Below are positions 23,445 to 32,956 of a DNA stretch of 38,189 nucleotides, in pieces (the stretch's first letter is position 1; each line of letters begins with the position of its first letter). The DNA comes from an uncultured beta proteobacterium. GTDB lineage: Bacteria; Pseudomonadota; Gammaproteobacteria; Burkholderiales; Burkholderiaceae_C. The notes under the pieces were generated by a model. That model was not told the origin of the DNA. It worked only from the letters and a program-made list of their open reading frames with translations, and ran no database searches. The stretch spans positions 1-38,189 of the forward strand of contig CAIKMZ010000106.1 in the NCBI GenBank assembly GCA_903828665.1, given 5' to 3'. A program made the translations under genes and the position numbers.

Positions 23445-25559
23445 ATGACTGAAACCCTGACGCGACTTCGCTATCAATACTGGCCCGACCACTGGGTGGG
23501 CGAGATCCTGTCCAAGCGCTGGACTGAAACGGCGGTGCCGGTGATGCTGCTGGCGCTGGTGGTGTTTGCCTCCGGCCGGCTGGTGCCGAATTTCTACACT
23601 GCCACGATGCTCGCGGACACCTTGCGGCAGGCCGGCGAAATTGGATTCATCGTGCTGGGCATGGCGCTGGTGATGATCGTCGGTGGAATTGACCTGTCGG
23701 TCGGGTCCATGTTTGCGCTGACCAATTTCTGTGCCCTGATGTTCATGCACATTCTGAAATGGCCGGTTCCGGCGGCCGTGGCTGGCACGCTGGTGTGCGG
23801 CGCGTTGCTGGGCGCGATCAATGGCATCCTGATCGGCTACCTGAGACTGCGCGCCTTCCTGACCACGCTGATCACCTTGATCATCTTTCGCTCGGTCTAC
23901 GAGATTCTGAGCCTTCAATATTCAACCGCCATTGCCGGCAGCGTTCCGGAATCCGAGGTCTGGGACTTCCTGGGCAATGGCACGTTCCTGGGTCTGCCGG
24001 CCGTGGCCTGGGCCTGTGCGCTGGCGGCCATCGGGGGTCACGTGATGCTGACGCGCCTGCGCATGGGTTGGCACATCATGGCCATCGGCGGCTCGCGTCG
24101 CTCGGCCTATAACAGCGGCATCGCGGTGCGCCGCACGGTGGCCATCTGCTACGTCGCCAGCGGTGTTCTGACGGCTGCCGGCGGCTGTTTCTTCGCCTCG
24201 CGCCTGGCCACTGCCGGCTCCGATATCGGCGTTGGCATGGAGGTGCTGGTGCTCACCGCCGCCGTACTGGGCGGCATCAGCCTTGGCGGTGGCCGGGGTT
24301 CCGTAACCAAGGCACTGGTGGGCACGCTGGTGGTGCTGCTCATCACCAATGGCCTGACATCCATGTCCGTCTCCGGTGGCCTCACGCGCATGGTGCTGGC
24401 CGGCATCCTGATCGCCGCTGCCGTGATTGATGTGCGTTGGCTCAAGAACCGGCACCGCATCATCAGCAAGGTCTACGTGAGCCCGACCTACCAGGCGCTT
24501 GCGCCGGCTCCGAGCTGCAGTGTGGAGTCCGGCGGCCCGTGGGCCCTGAACAACCGGCTGCGCGAAGTGGAGCTGATTGGCCTGGGCCGCATCGAGGCGC
24601 CCGAGGACGTTATTCTCGATCGCGACAACAACCTCTATGCCGGGTCACGCCACGGCGACGTCATCCGTTTCTTTGCGCCCGACTACCAGCGCATGGAGGT
24701 ATTCGCCCACATTGGAGGGCAACCTCTGGGCATGGCATTTGACCGCCAGGACAACCTGAACGTCTGCATCGGTGGCATGGGGCTGTATCGCATCACGCCG
24801 CAGCGCGAGGTGCAGCGTGTAACGGACGAGACCAACCGCAGCTGGAGTTCGATCAACGACGACAGCCGGCTGCGCCTGGCCGATGACCTGGACATCGCCG
24901 ACGATGGACGCATCTTCTTCAGCGAAGCCACCGTGCGCTACGAGATGCACGAATGGGCGGTCGATGGACTGGAGGCGCGCGGCAACGGGCGGATCGTCTG
25001 CTACGACCCGCGCGACGGTAGCACCCGCACCGTGTTGCGCGGCTTGAAATTCCCCAACGGGATCTGCGTGGCCAGCGACGGGCATTCGATCCTGTTTGCC
25101 GAGACCTGGGGTTGCTGCATCAAGCGCTACTGGTTCGACGGACCCAAAAAAGGTGCGGTCGAAATGGTGATCGACAACCTGCCGGGTTACCCCGACAACA
25201 TCAACCTCGCCTCGGACGGCAATTACTGGTTGGCCCTGGTCGGCATGCGCGCGCCGGCCTACGACCTGGCGATGCGCATGCCCGGCTTCCGTCGCCGCAT
25301 GGCCAAGCGCGTGCCGGTGGACGAATGGCTGTTCCCGAACATCAACACCGGATGCGTGCTCAAGTTTTCCGAGCACGGCGAGGTTCTGGAAACCCTGTGG
25401 GATCTCGGTGGCGAAAACCATCCCATGATCACCTCGATGCGCGAGCACCAGGGCTACCTCTACCTCGGGGGCATTTCCAACAACCGCATTGGCCGGTTCA
25501 AGCTGGACAAGGCCGACCCGAATTTTTCGCAGTATGGACAACGCTGGGGGACGGTCTGA
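23445..25559 (+). CDS. Fusion of an RbsC-type ABC permease and a strictosidine-synthase/SMP-30-like beta-propeller
   Basis: A 704-residue fusion. Residues 1-335 are a full permease with IVLGMALVMIVGGIDLSVGS, AIGGSRRSAYNSGIAV and VLGGISLGGGRGSVTKALVG. After a short linker (about 336-375) a six-bladed-propeller-type domain follows to 704: IEAPEDVILDRDNNLYAGSR, RLADDLDIADDGRIFFSEAT, LKFPNGICVASDGHSILFAE, RYWFDGPKKG and NLPGYPDNINLASDGNYWLA. These are hallmarks of the strictosidine-synthase-like/APMAP branch of the SMP-30 lactonase superfamily. RbsC-type permeases normally end in the cytoplasm, so the propeller should face inside. No ribosome site is obvious at 23445. The stop overlaps the next gene, a second propeller protein. 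I infer a transporter with a ligand-hydrolysing or ligand-handling domain at its exit. Confidence 0.88.
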   Translation: MTETLTRLRYQYWPDHWVGEILSKRWTETAVPVMLLALVVFASGRLVPNFYTATMLADTLRQAGEIGFIVLGMALVMIVGGIDLSVGSMFALTNFCALMFMHILKWPVPAAVAGTLVCGALLGAINGILIGYLRLRAFLTTLITLIIFRSVYEILSLQYSTAIAGSVPESEVWDFLGNGTFLGLPAVAWACALAAIGGHVMLTRLRMGWHIMAIGGSRRSAYNSGIAVRRTVAICYVASGVLTAAGGCFFASRLATAGSDIGVGMEVLVLTAAVLGGISLGGGRGSVTKALVGTLVVLLITNGLTSMSVSGGLTRMVLAGILIAAAVIDVRWLKNRHRIISKVYVSPTYQALAPAPSCSVESGGPWALNNRLREVELIGLGRIEAPEDVILDRDNNLYAGSRHGDVIRFFAPDYQRMEVFAHIGGQPLGMAFDRQDNLNVCIGGMGLYRITPQREVQRVTDETNRSWSSINDDSRLRLADDLDIADDGRIFFSEATVRYEMHEWAVDGLEARGNGRIVCYDPRDGSTRTVLRGLKFPNGICVASDGHSILFAETWGCCIKRYWFDGPKKGAVEMVIDNLPGYPDNINLASDGNYWLALVGMRAPAYDLAMRMPGFRRRMAKRVPVDEWLFPNINTGCVLKFSEHGEVLETLWDLGGENHPMITSMREHQGYLYLGGISNNRIGRFKLDKADPNFSQYGQRWGTV

Positions 25560-26652
25560 TGCTGACACGTTTGCGCAATCTGGGTGACCGCTGGCTGGGC
25601 CGCGGTAGTGCCGCCATCACGGTGCCGGTCATGGACGGCGCGCTAAAACCCAACCGGGGGCTGGACGAGGCGACGGTTGTCGCGGAACTTCCGGCTATCG
25701 ATGATCTGGCCAGCGACGGTAAAGACCTGTGGCTGAGCGCTGGTGCGGAACTCTTTCGCCTGGACAATGGCCAACCCGTGCCGGTGTGCCGCTTCGATGC
25801 CGATATCAGCGCGCTGGCAGCTGACGGCACGGGTCGGCTGGCCATCGGGCTGGCGGGCAAGCGGGTTCAGATCTTGCATGTGGCCAGCGATGGCGTCATC
25901 ACAAACGGCGAGCGCCTCGATGCGGTGCAAGGCCAGGCACTGCACTGCGTCAACGCCCTGGCGTTCGAACCCGAAGGTTCCCTCCTGCTGAGCGATGGTT
26001 CGCAGCGCCGCGGACCGGGCCAGTGGTGTCATGACCTGATGGAACTCGGCAAAACTGGACGCGTGGCGCGCTGGAACCCCCAAACTGACTCAAAAGAACA
26101 GCTGGCCAGCGGTCTTCGCCATGCGTTTGGTGTGCTGCCGTTCAAGGGCGGCGCCCTGTACAGCGAGAGCTGGCGTCACAGCGTGGCAATGGCCCGGGGC
26201 CGCCGGGAATTCATACATGAGTTGCCAGGTTATCCGTCGCGTATGAGCGCTGCCGCAAGCGGGGGCCTCTGGCTGAGCTGCTTTGTCTGCCGCACACAGC
26301 TGGTGGAGTTCGTGCTGCGCGAACCGACCTACCGCAAACGCATGCTCGAAGAAATCGATCCACGCTACTGGATCGCGCCGGCGCTGGCTTCGGGCCTGAG
26401 TTTCCTGGAGCCCTTGCAGGGCGCCGGGGTCAAGCAGATGGGCGTGCTCAAGCCTTGGGCACCGCCGCGCTCTTACGGGCTGGTGCTGCGCGTATCCGAA
26501 GACGGCCGTATTCTGTCGTCGCTGCACAGTCAAGTCGATGGCAAGCACCACGGCATCACCTCGATGGTGGAATGCTGCGGGGCATTGTGGGTTGCTTCAA
26601 AGGGATCGGGTCGCCTGCTGCGAATCGATCTCGACCAGGCGGAGACACGGGT

Positions 26653-26656
<4 letters not shown>
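25559..26656 (+). CDS. Stand-alone SMP-30/strictosidine-synthase-like beta-propeller protein
   Basis: A 365-residue protein without signal peptide, so probably cytoplasmic. It is built of repeated propeller-blade motifs: IDDLASDGKDLWLSAGAELF, ISALAADGTGRLAIGLAG, VNALAFEPEGSLLLSDGSQR, HAFGVLPFKGGALYSESW, HELPGYPSRMSAAASGGLWL and HGITSMVECCGALWVASKG. It is a distant relative of the propeller domain encoded just upstream (for instance LPGYPSRMSAAASGG against LPGYPDNINLASDGN). The start at 25559 overlaps the preceding stop (TGATG), so expression is coupled to the permease fusion. SMP-30-type proteins open sugar or other lactones with a bound metal; whether metal residues are kept here could not be settled by eye. 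It may pair with the fused domain. Confidence 0.75.
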
Positions 26657-28185
<1,529 letters not shown>

Positions 28186-28310
28186 GGCAGGGGAGCAAAA
28201 AATCGTGCGGCTGACGCCCGCGAAAAGCAGGTATGAATCCGTTGATTGAACGGCGGATCATGAGTGGTGGCGCGCAAGCGCGTTCGAAAATCAACTAAAG
28301 GAGACTAGAG
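28186..28310 (+). other. 125-base gap between the two transporters of the operon, with small hairpins
   Basis: It contains CCGTT GATTG AACGG and CGCGC AA GCGCG, two short perfect inverted repeats, then the strong ribosome site AAAGGAGA before the next gene. These could stabilise or process the mRNA between the two uptake modules. No promoter or T-run is clear. Confidence 0.35.
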
Positions 28311-29627
28311 ATGAATTCATTCAAACTGATGGGTAAGACCCGAGGGCGCCTGGCCAGCATGCTCGCGGCTGCGAGCGTGCTGACACTGGCTGGTGCGGCA
28401 CAGGCCGAGGAGACATTCAAGCTGGGTGTCGTGACCTTCCTTTCTGGTCCGGCGGCCGAGAGTTTCGGCGTTCCTGCCGCCAATGCCGCCAAGCTCATGG
28501 TCGAGCAGTTCAACAAGGGCAGCGCACCCGCGCCGTACAACAAGGCGGGCTTTGGCGGCATGAAGATTGAGATGATTCTCGTTGACGAGAACGGTGGCGG
28601 TGCCAAACAGGTGCAGGAACTGCGCAATCTGTACCAGCGCGAAAACGTCGACGCGGTGATTGGCTACGTGGGTTCGGGTGATTGCCTGGCGGTGGCGCCG
28701 GTCGCCGATGAGCTCAAGAAGTTCCTCGTCCTGTTTGATTGCGGCTCACCGCGGATCTTCGAAGAGGCAAGCCCGAAATACGTCTTCCGGACCGCCTCGC
28801 ACGCCGCCATGGACAACGTCTCGCTGGTGCGCTACCTCAAGTCCCATAACGTCAAAGTCAACACGATGAACCTGATCAATCAGGATTACGCGTGGGGTCT
28901 TGATTCGCGTGGCGACTTCCTGGCGGGCATGGCCAATGCATATCCGCAGGCCAAGATGGGCGCTGACCTGCTGCCGAAATTTGGCGCCGGTCAATACGGC
29001 ACCGAGGTCTCGGTGCTTGGCGGCAAACAGGCCGACATTACTTATTCCAGTTTGTGGGGTGGCGACTTGCAGGGATTCCTGTTGCAGGGTGCGGCGCGCG
29101 GCCTGTTCAAGGACACGACCCTGGTCTTGAGCGCGGCCGATCATGTCCTGCCGGGCCTGCTCGACAAGATGCCGGACGGCTCGATCATCGGCGCACGGGG
29201 TGCGTACGGCATTCTTTCGGCCAAGAGTCCGATCAATGACTGGTTCCAGGCCAGCTACCAGTCCATGCACAAGGCGCTGCCGGTGCAGGCCGGCTACCGC
29301 ATGACGCAGGCATTCATGGGCGTGAAGATGGCGGTCGAGAGCGCGATGGCGAAGAACGGCGGCAGGAAGCCGACCCCGGAACAGATTGCCGAGGCCATGC
29401 GCAATTCAACATTCGACACCCCCGGCGGTCAGATCCGCATGGCGCTTGGTGACGGTCATCAGGCCATCCAGGGCACGGCCATCGGCAAGACCAAGTACGA
29501 CGCGGCCAGCAAGCGCGTGCTGGCGGTCGACGTGCAGACCTTTGGCGCGGAATGCGTCAATCCGCCGGCCAACATGAAGAGCATGGACTGGATCAAGGCG
29601 GGCTTCCCTGGCGCCAAGTGCAACTAG
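28311..29627 (+). CDS. ABC transporter periplasmic substrate-binding protein, LivK type (second system)
   Basis: A 438-residue type I binding protein. It has a signal peptide (hydrophobic core ASMLAAASVLTLAGAA, cleavage near AQA-EE at about residue 32). The mature start is ETFKLGVVTFLSGPAAESFG, followed by MILVDENGGGAKQVQELRNL, DAVIGYVGSGDCLAVAPVAD, MNLINQDYAWGLDSRGDF and PTPEQIAEAMRNS. A strong AAGGAGA site precedes the ATG. It is longer than, and clearly distinct from, the binding protein at 228-1433. It opens the second Liv-type importer of the window, inside the operon led by the TetR-ligase fusion. Relatives bind amino acids, aromatic acids or amides; the setting suggests a carboxylic acid. 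Confidence 0.9.
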   Translation: MNSFKLMGKTRGRLASMLAAASVLTLAGAAQAEETFKLGVVTFLSGPAAESFGVPAANAAKLMVEQFNKGSAPAPYNKAGFGGMKIEMILVDENGGGAKQVQELRNLYQRENVDAVIGYVGSGDCLAVAPVADELKKFLVLFDCGSPRIFEEASPKYVFRTASHAAMDNVSLVRYLKSHNVKVNTMNLINQDYAWGLDSRGDFLAGMANAYPQAKMGADLLPKFGAGQYGTEVSVLGGKQADITYSSLWGGDLQGFLLQGAARGLFKDTTLVLSAADHVLPGLLDKMPDGSIIGARGAYGILSAKSPINDWFQASYQSMHKALPVQAGYRMTQAFMGVKMAVESAMAKNGGRKPTPEQIAEAMRNSTFDTPGGQIRMALGDGHQAIQGTAIGKTKYDAASKRVLAVDVQTFGAECVNPPANMKSMDWIKAGFPGAKCN

Positions 29628-29659
29628 TATTTTTCAACGTGTACTGAAGGGTTGCTGCC

Positions 29660-30556
29660 GTGCAGATTGTTTTTCCAATTGTCATGGATGCGGTTGCTTA
29701 CGCATCGTGGCTGTTCATCGTGTCATTGGGAATGACACTGGTGTTCGGGGTTCTCAAGATCCTGAATATGGCGCACGGCAGCATCTATGCCATCGGGGCT
29801 TACGCGGCGGCCACGGCCGTCGCATTGGCCGTGTCGCTCGGCTTGCCACCGGCTTTCTCGCTGGTGGCCATGCTGCTGTCGGCGGTGGCCGTGGCCGTAA
29901 CGGTCGGGCCGCTGCTGGAGCGCGGCCTGCTGGCACGCTATTACGGCCGGGACGAAGTCGTCCTGCTCTTGGTCACGTACGCCTTGTTCCTGATGCTGGA
30001 GGACGTGACGAAGCTGGTCTGGGGTGTCAATCCGTATTACGTTTCCGAGCCGGCACAGCTGTTCGGCAATGTGTTGTTTGCTGGCATGCGCATCGGCGGC
30101 TACGACCTGTTCCTGGTCGGCCTGGCGGCGGTCTGCGGCCTGATCACATGGTATGTCCTGAACCGGACCACCAGTGGCAAGATCGTGTTGGCGGTCATCC
30201 ACAACCCGGAAATGAGCGCCAGCATGGGTGTCAATATCCAGCGCGTTTATGTCGTCGCGTTCACGGTCGGCGTCTTTCTGGCTGCGCTGGGTGGTGCCTT
30301 CACCGCACCCATGATCTCGGTCCAGCCGGGTCTCTCGGTTAGCGTCATCATCATCAGCTTCGCGGTGGTCATCATTGGTGGCCTGGGCAGCATCCAGGGC
30401 GCCGCGGTCGGTGCGCTGGTGGTCGGCGCTGCGCGCTCGCTTGCGGTGCACCTGATGCCCGAGATCGAACTTTTCAGCATCTACCTGGTCATGGCCGCCG
30501 TGCTGATCTTTCGCCCTGAAGGATTGTTCCAGAGTGTCAAGGCGAGGTTGATTTGA
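29660..30556 (+). CDS. Branched-chain amino acid-type ABC transporter permease, LivH family (second system)
   Basis: A 298-residue membrane protein with the LivH pattern: SLGMTLVFGVLKILNMAHGS near the N-terminus, AVIHNPEMSASMGVNI as coupling loop, VVIIGGLGSIQGAAVGALVVG, and the end VLIFRPEGLFQS. It starts with GTG at 29660, with GAAGG nine bases upstream. Its stop overlaps the next start (TGATG). It forms the channel together with the LivM-type protein that follows. The coupling loop and length are normal. Confidence 0.9.
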   Translation: MQIVFPIVMDAVAYASWLFIVSLGMTLVFGVLKILNMAHGSIYAIGAYAAATAVALAVSLGLPPAFSLVAMLLSAVAVAVTVGPLLERGLLARYYGRDEVVLLLVTYALFLMLEDVTKLVWGVNPYYVSEPAQLFGNVLFAGMRIGGYDLFLVGLAAVCGLITWYVLNRTTSGKIVLAVIHNPEMSASMGVNIQRVYVVAFTVGVFLAALGGAFTAPMISVQPGLSVSVIIISFAVVIIGGLGSIQGAAVGALVVGAARSLAVHLMPEIELFSIYLVMAAVLIFRPEGLFQSVKARLI

Positions 30557-31539
30557 TGCGTTCCAATCGATCCCTATTCATGGCGCTGCTTGCCGCCATC
30601 GTTCTCATCCTGGCTGGCCTGCTGGCACCGGCATGGCTGCAGTTTCTTGTCACCATGTCGGCCGCGAACGGCCTGGCGGTATTGGGCATTGTGGTCCTGA
30701 TGCGCGGCGGTGGCGCCACCTTCGGCCAGGGAATGTTTTTTGCATTGGGCGCCTATGCTGCGGCGCTGGTGCCGACATGGTTTGGCATCCAAGACGCCGT
30801 CTTGCGCATTGTGATCGGGACGTTGGTGGCGGGTCTGATTGGCGCCCTCTTTGCGCCGCTGCTAGTGCGTTACCGTGGAATTTTCTTTGCCATGCTGACC
30901 CTCGCCCTGTCGATGGTCCTGTTCGGCTTGCTCTCCAAGTCGTCCCTGCTGGGCGGCTCGGACGGCATCAGCATTGCAAAGCCGACCGTGCTGGGCATGT
31001 CGCTGCAAAGCGGGAATGCGGAATATGTGCTGTATTGCCTGACCGTCGTGGTGTCCGTCGTCGCCGGCTGGCTGGTGTCGGTGTACTGGAACTCGGCGGC
31101 GGGTTTGATGGCGCTGGCCGTGCGCGGCAATCCCTTGCGCGTTGAATACCTTGGCGCGTCGGCGCGCCGCTCCCTGGGAACCAGTTTCGTCATCTGTGCC
31201 TTGCTTGGAGGCACCAGCGGTGCCATCACGGCGCAGGCGCTCGGACACGTCGAGCCCAATTTTTCGAACTGGACCACCTCGGGCGAGCTGGTCTTTGTGG
31301 CGGTACTGGCCGGTTACCGGCGCGTGCCCGCGGTCTTTGCCGCGTCGTTGCTGCTGGAGATTGTGCGCTCGTTTTCGAACCTCTATTTCCCCAACACATG
31401 GCAGTTGGCGCTGGGTGTCTTCATGCTGCTGGTCATCATGTTCAGGCCCGAAGGTCTGGGCTCCTTGTGGCCGGTTGCCGCCCGACGCCAGGTCGACCCG
31501 GGAACCGCAGTGCCTTCCCCGACGGAGGGTCAGCCATGA
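30556..31539 (+). CDS. Branched-chain amino acid-type ABC transporter permease, LivM family (second system)
   Basis: A 327-residue polytopic membrane protein. LivM features are GAGTFGQGMF-like MRGGGATFGQGMFFALGAYA, RYRGIFFAMLTLALSMVLFG, AVRGNPLRVEYLGASARR (coupling loop) and the end LLVIMFRPEGLGSLWPVAAR. The ATG at 30556 sits in a TGATG overlap with the livH-like gene; a TTG one codon earlier is possible. The stop overlaps the livG-like start as ATGA. The segment VLAGYRRVPAVFAASLLLEI replaces the usual GGRGTxxGPxxGA pattern, so this subunit is somewhat divergent. Confidence 0.88.
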   Translation: MRSNRSLFMALLAAIVLILAGLLAPAWLQFLVTMSAANGLAVLGIVVLMRGGGATFGQGMFFALGAYAAALVPTWFGIQDAVLRIVIGTLVAGLIGALFAPLLVRYRGIFFAMLTLALSMVLFGLLSKSSLLGGSDGISIAKPTVLGMSLQSGNAEYVLYCLTVVVSVVAGWLVSVYWNSAAGLMALAVRGNPLRVEYLGASARRSLGTSFVICALLGGTSGAITAQALGHVEPNFSNWTTSGELVFVAVLAGYRRVPAVFAASLLLEIVRSFSNLYFPNTWQLALGVFMLLVIMFRPEGLGSLWPVAARRQVDPGTAVPSPTEGQP

Positions 31540-32285
31540 ACATGCCCCTGCTTTCTGCGCGTGGCCTGATGAAGCGCTTCGGAGCGGTCGTCGCGGCCGA
31601 CAACATCTGCATCGATATTCCGGCTGGCCAGCGCCTCAGTGTTATTGGCAGCAATGGTGCTGGCAAGACGACCTTTGTGAACATGGTCACCGGTTACCTG
31701 AAACCCGACGCGGGCAGGATTGTGCTGGATGACCATGACATCACGCGGCTGTCGCACCAGGCGATCGCCGGCATGGGGATTTGCCGCTCGTTCCAGATTC
31801 CCATGCTCTGCCTGGAACTGACGGCGCTGGAGAACCTGCTGGTGGCGGTTGCCGCCGCCGAAGGACGTCAGTCGCTTTGGCAGGCGGCGGATCGCCCGGC
31901 GGCGCGCGACCGTGCCGTGGCATTGCTCGAAAAGTTTCAACTTCAGTCTTACGCAGGCCGGCCCGTGATGCAACTGGCTGGCGGCGTCAGAAAGCTGCTC
32001 GACATCGCCATGGCTTTGGCACGGCGACCGAAGCTGTTGCTGCTTGACGAGCCGACATCCGGTGTCAGTGCGGACGAAAAATTTCCGACCATGGAGCGGG
32101 TCATGGCTGCCATGCAAGATGAGGCGGTGACGATTCTTTTCGTCGAGCACGACATGGAGATCGTCTCGAATTTTTCCGAGCGGGTGATCGCCTTCTACAG
32201 CGGTCGTGTCATCGCGGACGGTTCGCCGACCGAGGTGATGGCCAATCCGGATGTGCGCAGCTACGTGACCGGGGGTGCCAAATGA
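31536..32285 (+). CDS. Branched-chain amino acid-type ABC transporter ATP-binding protein, LivG family (second system)
   Basis: A 249-residue ABC ATPase with Walker A GSNGAGKTTFVN (38-49), Walker B LLLLDEPTSGVS (167-178) and the switch ILFVEHDMEIV. The signature reads MQLAGGVRKLLDIAMAL, with LAGGV in place of LSGGQ or LSYGE, a mild deviation also seen in a different form in the first LivG of this window. The start at 31536 overlaps the upstream stop (ATGA), and the stop overlaps the next ATPase start likewise. The open frame upstream of 31536 is the permease out of frame. It drives the second Liv-type importer with the next gene. Confidence 0.9.
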   Translation: MNMPLLSARGLMKRFGAVVAADNICIDIPAGQRLSVIGSNGAGKTTFVNMVTGYLKPDAGRIVLDDHDITRLSHQAIAGMGICRSFQIPMLCLELTALENLLVAVAAAEGRQSLWQAADRPAARDRAVALLEKFQLQSYAGRPVMQLAGGVRKLLDIAMALARRPKLLLLDEPTSGVSADEKFPTMERVMAAMQDEAVTILFVEHDMEIVSNFSERVIAFYSGRVIADGSPTEVMANPDVRSYVTGGAK

Positions 32286-32956
32286 GCCCGTTACTGCTAT
32301 CGGCATCGCACCTTGCCGTCAACATCCAGTTGATGCCGGCGCTGCGCGACCTCAACGTGCAGATTCGCGAAGGTGAGATGGTCGGGTTGATGGGACGCAA
32401 CGGTGCGGGCAAGACCACCTTCATGCGAACTGTGATGGGACACCTGCCGCCCGCTTCGGGCGACATTGCGTTTCTGGGCGAGAACCTGGACCGGCATGCG
32501 AGGCATGAGCGGGCTGCGCTGGGCATTGGCTACATGCCGGAAGATCGCGCGCTGGTGCCGCAGTTGACGGTGGAAGAAAACATCCTGCTGCCGATCTGGG
32601 TCAGCAAGACGCTCACGCGTGACGAGCGGCTGGACTTTGTCTACAGCCTGATGCCCGAGGTTGCCGACATGCGGGCGCGGCGCGCGCTGCAACTCTCCGG
32701 CGGGCAGCAAAAGCTGGTTGCCCTCTGTCGCGCGTTGGCTGTGGGCACGCGATTGCTGCTGTTGGACGAGCCGTTTGAGGGCGTGGCGCCGGCCCTGTCA
32801 ATGCGTTTGGCGGATGTCATTCATCAACTCAAAGGGTCCAAATTGGCTGTCCTCATTTCCCAGTCCGATGTCAATCATTCCGGCAGTCTCTTTGACCATA
32901 GTTTTGTCATTGAACGCGGCGCGAATTCGGTTGTGAACGGGCAGGAGGTCGCATGA
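32282..32956 (+). CDS. Branched-chain amino acid-type ABC transporter ATP-binding protein, LivF family (second system)
   Basis: A 224-residue ABC ATPase, about ten residues shorter than usual LivF. It has Walker A GRNGAGKTTFMR, LGIGYMPEDRALVPQLTVEE, signature LQLSGGQQKLVALCRAL and Walker B LLLLDEPFEGVAP. The region after Walker B is divergent: VLISQSDVNHSGS stands where LivF proteins have LLVEQN, so the switch region is unusual. The start and stop both overlap neighbours (ATGA), the downstream one being the acyl-CoA ligase gene. That overlap ties transport and substrate activation into one translation unit. Confidence 0.88.
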   Translation: MSPLLLSASHLAVNIQLMPALRDLNVQIREGEMVGLMGRNGAGKTTFMRTVMGHLPPASGDIAFLGENLDRHARHERAALGIGYMPEDRALVPQLTVEENILLPIWVSKTLTRDERLDFVYSLMPEVADMRARRALQLSGGQQKLVALCRALAVGTRLLLLDEPFEGVAPALSMRLADVIHQLKGSKLAVLISQSDVNHSGSLFDHSFVIERGANSVVNGQEVA

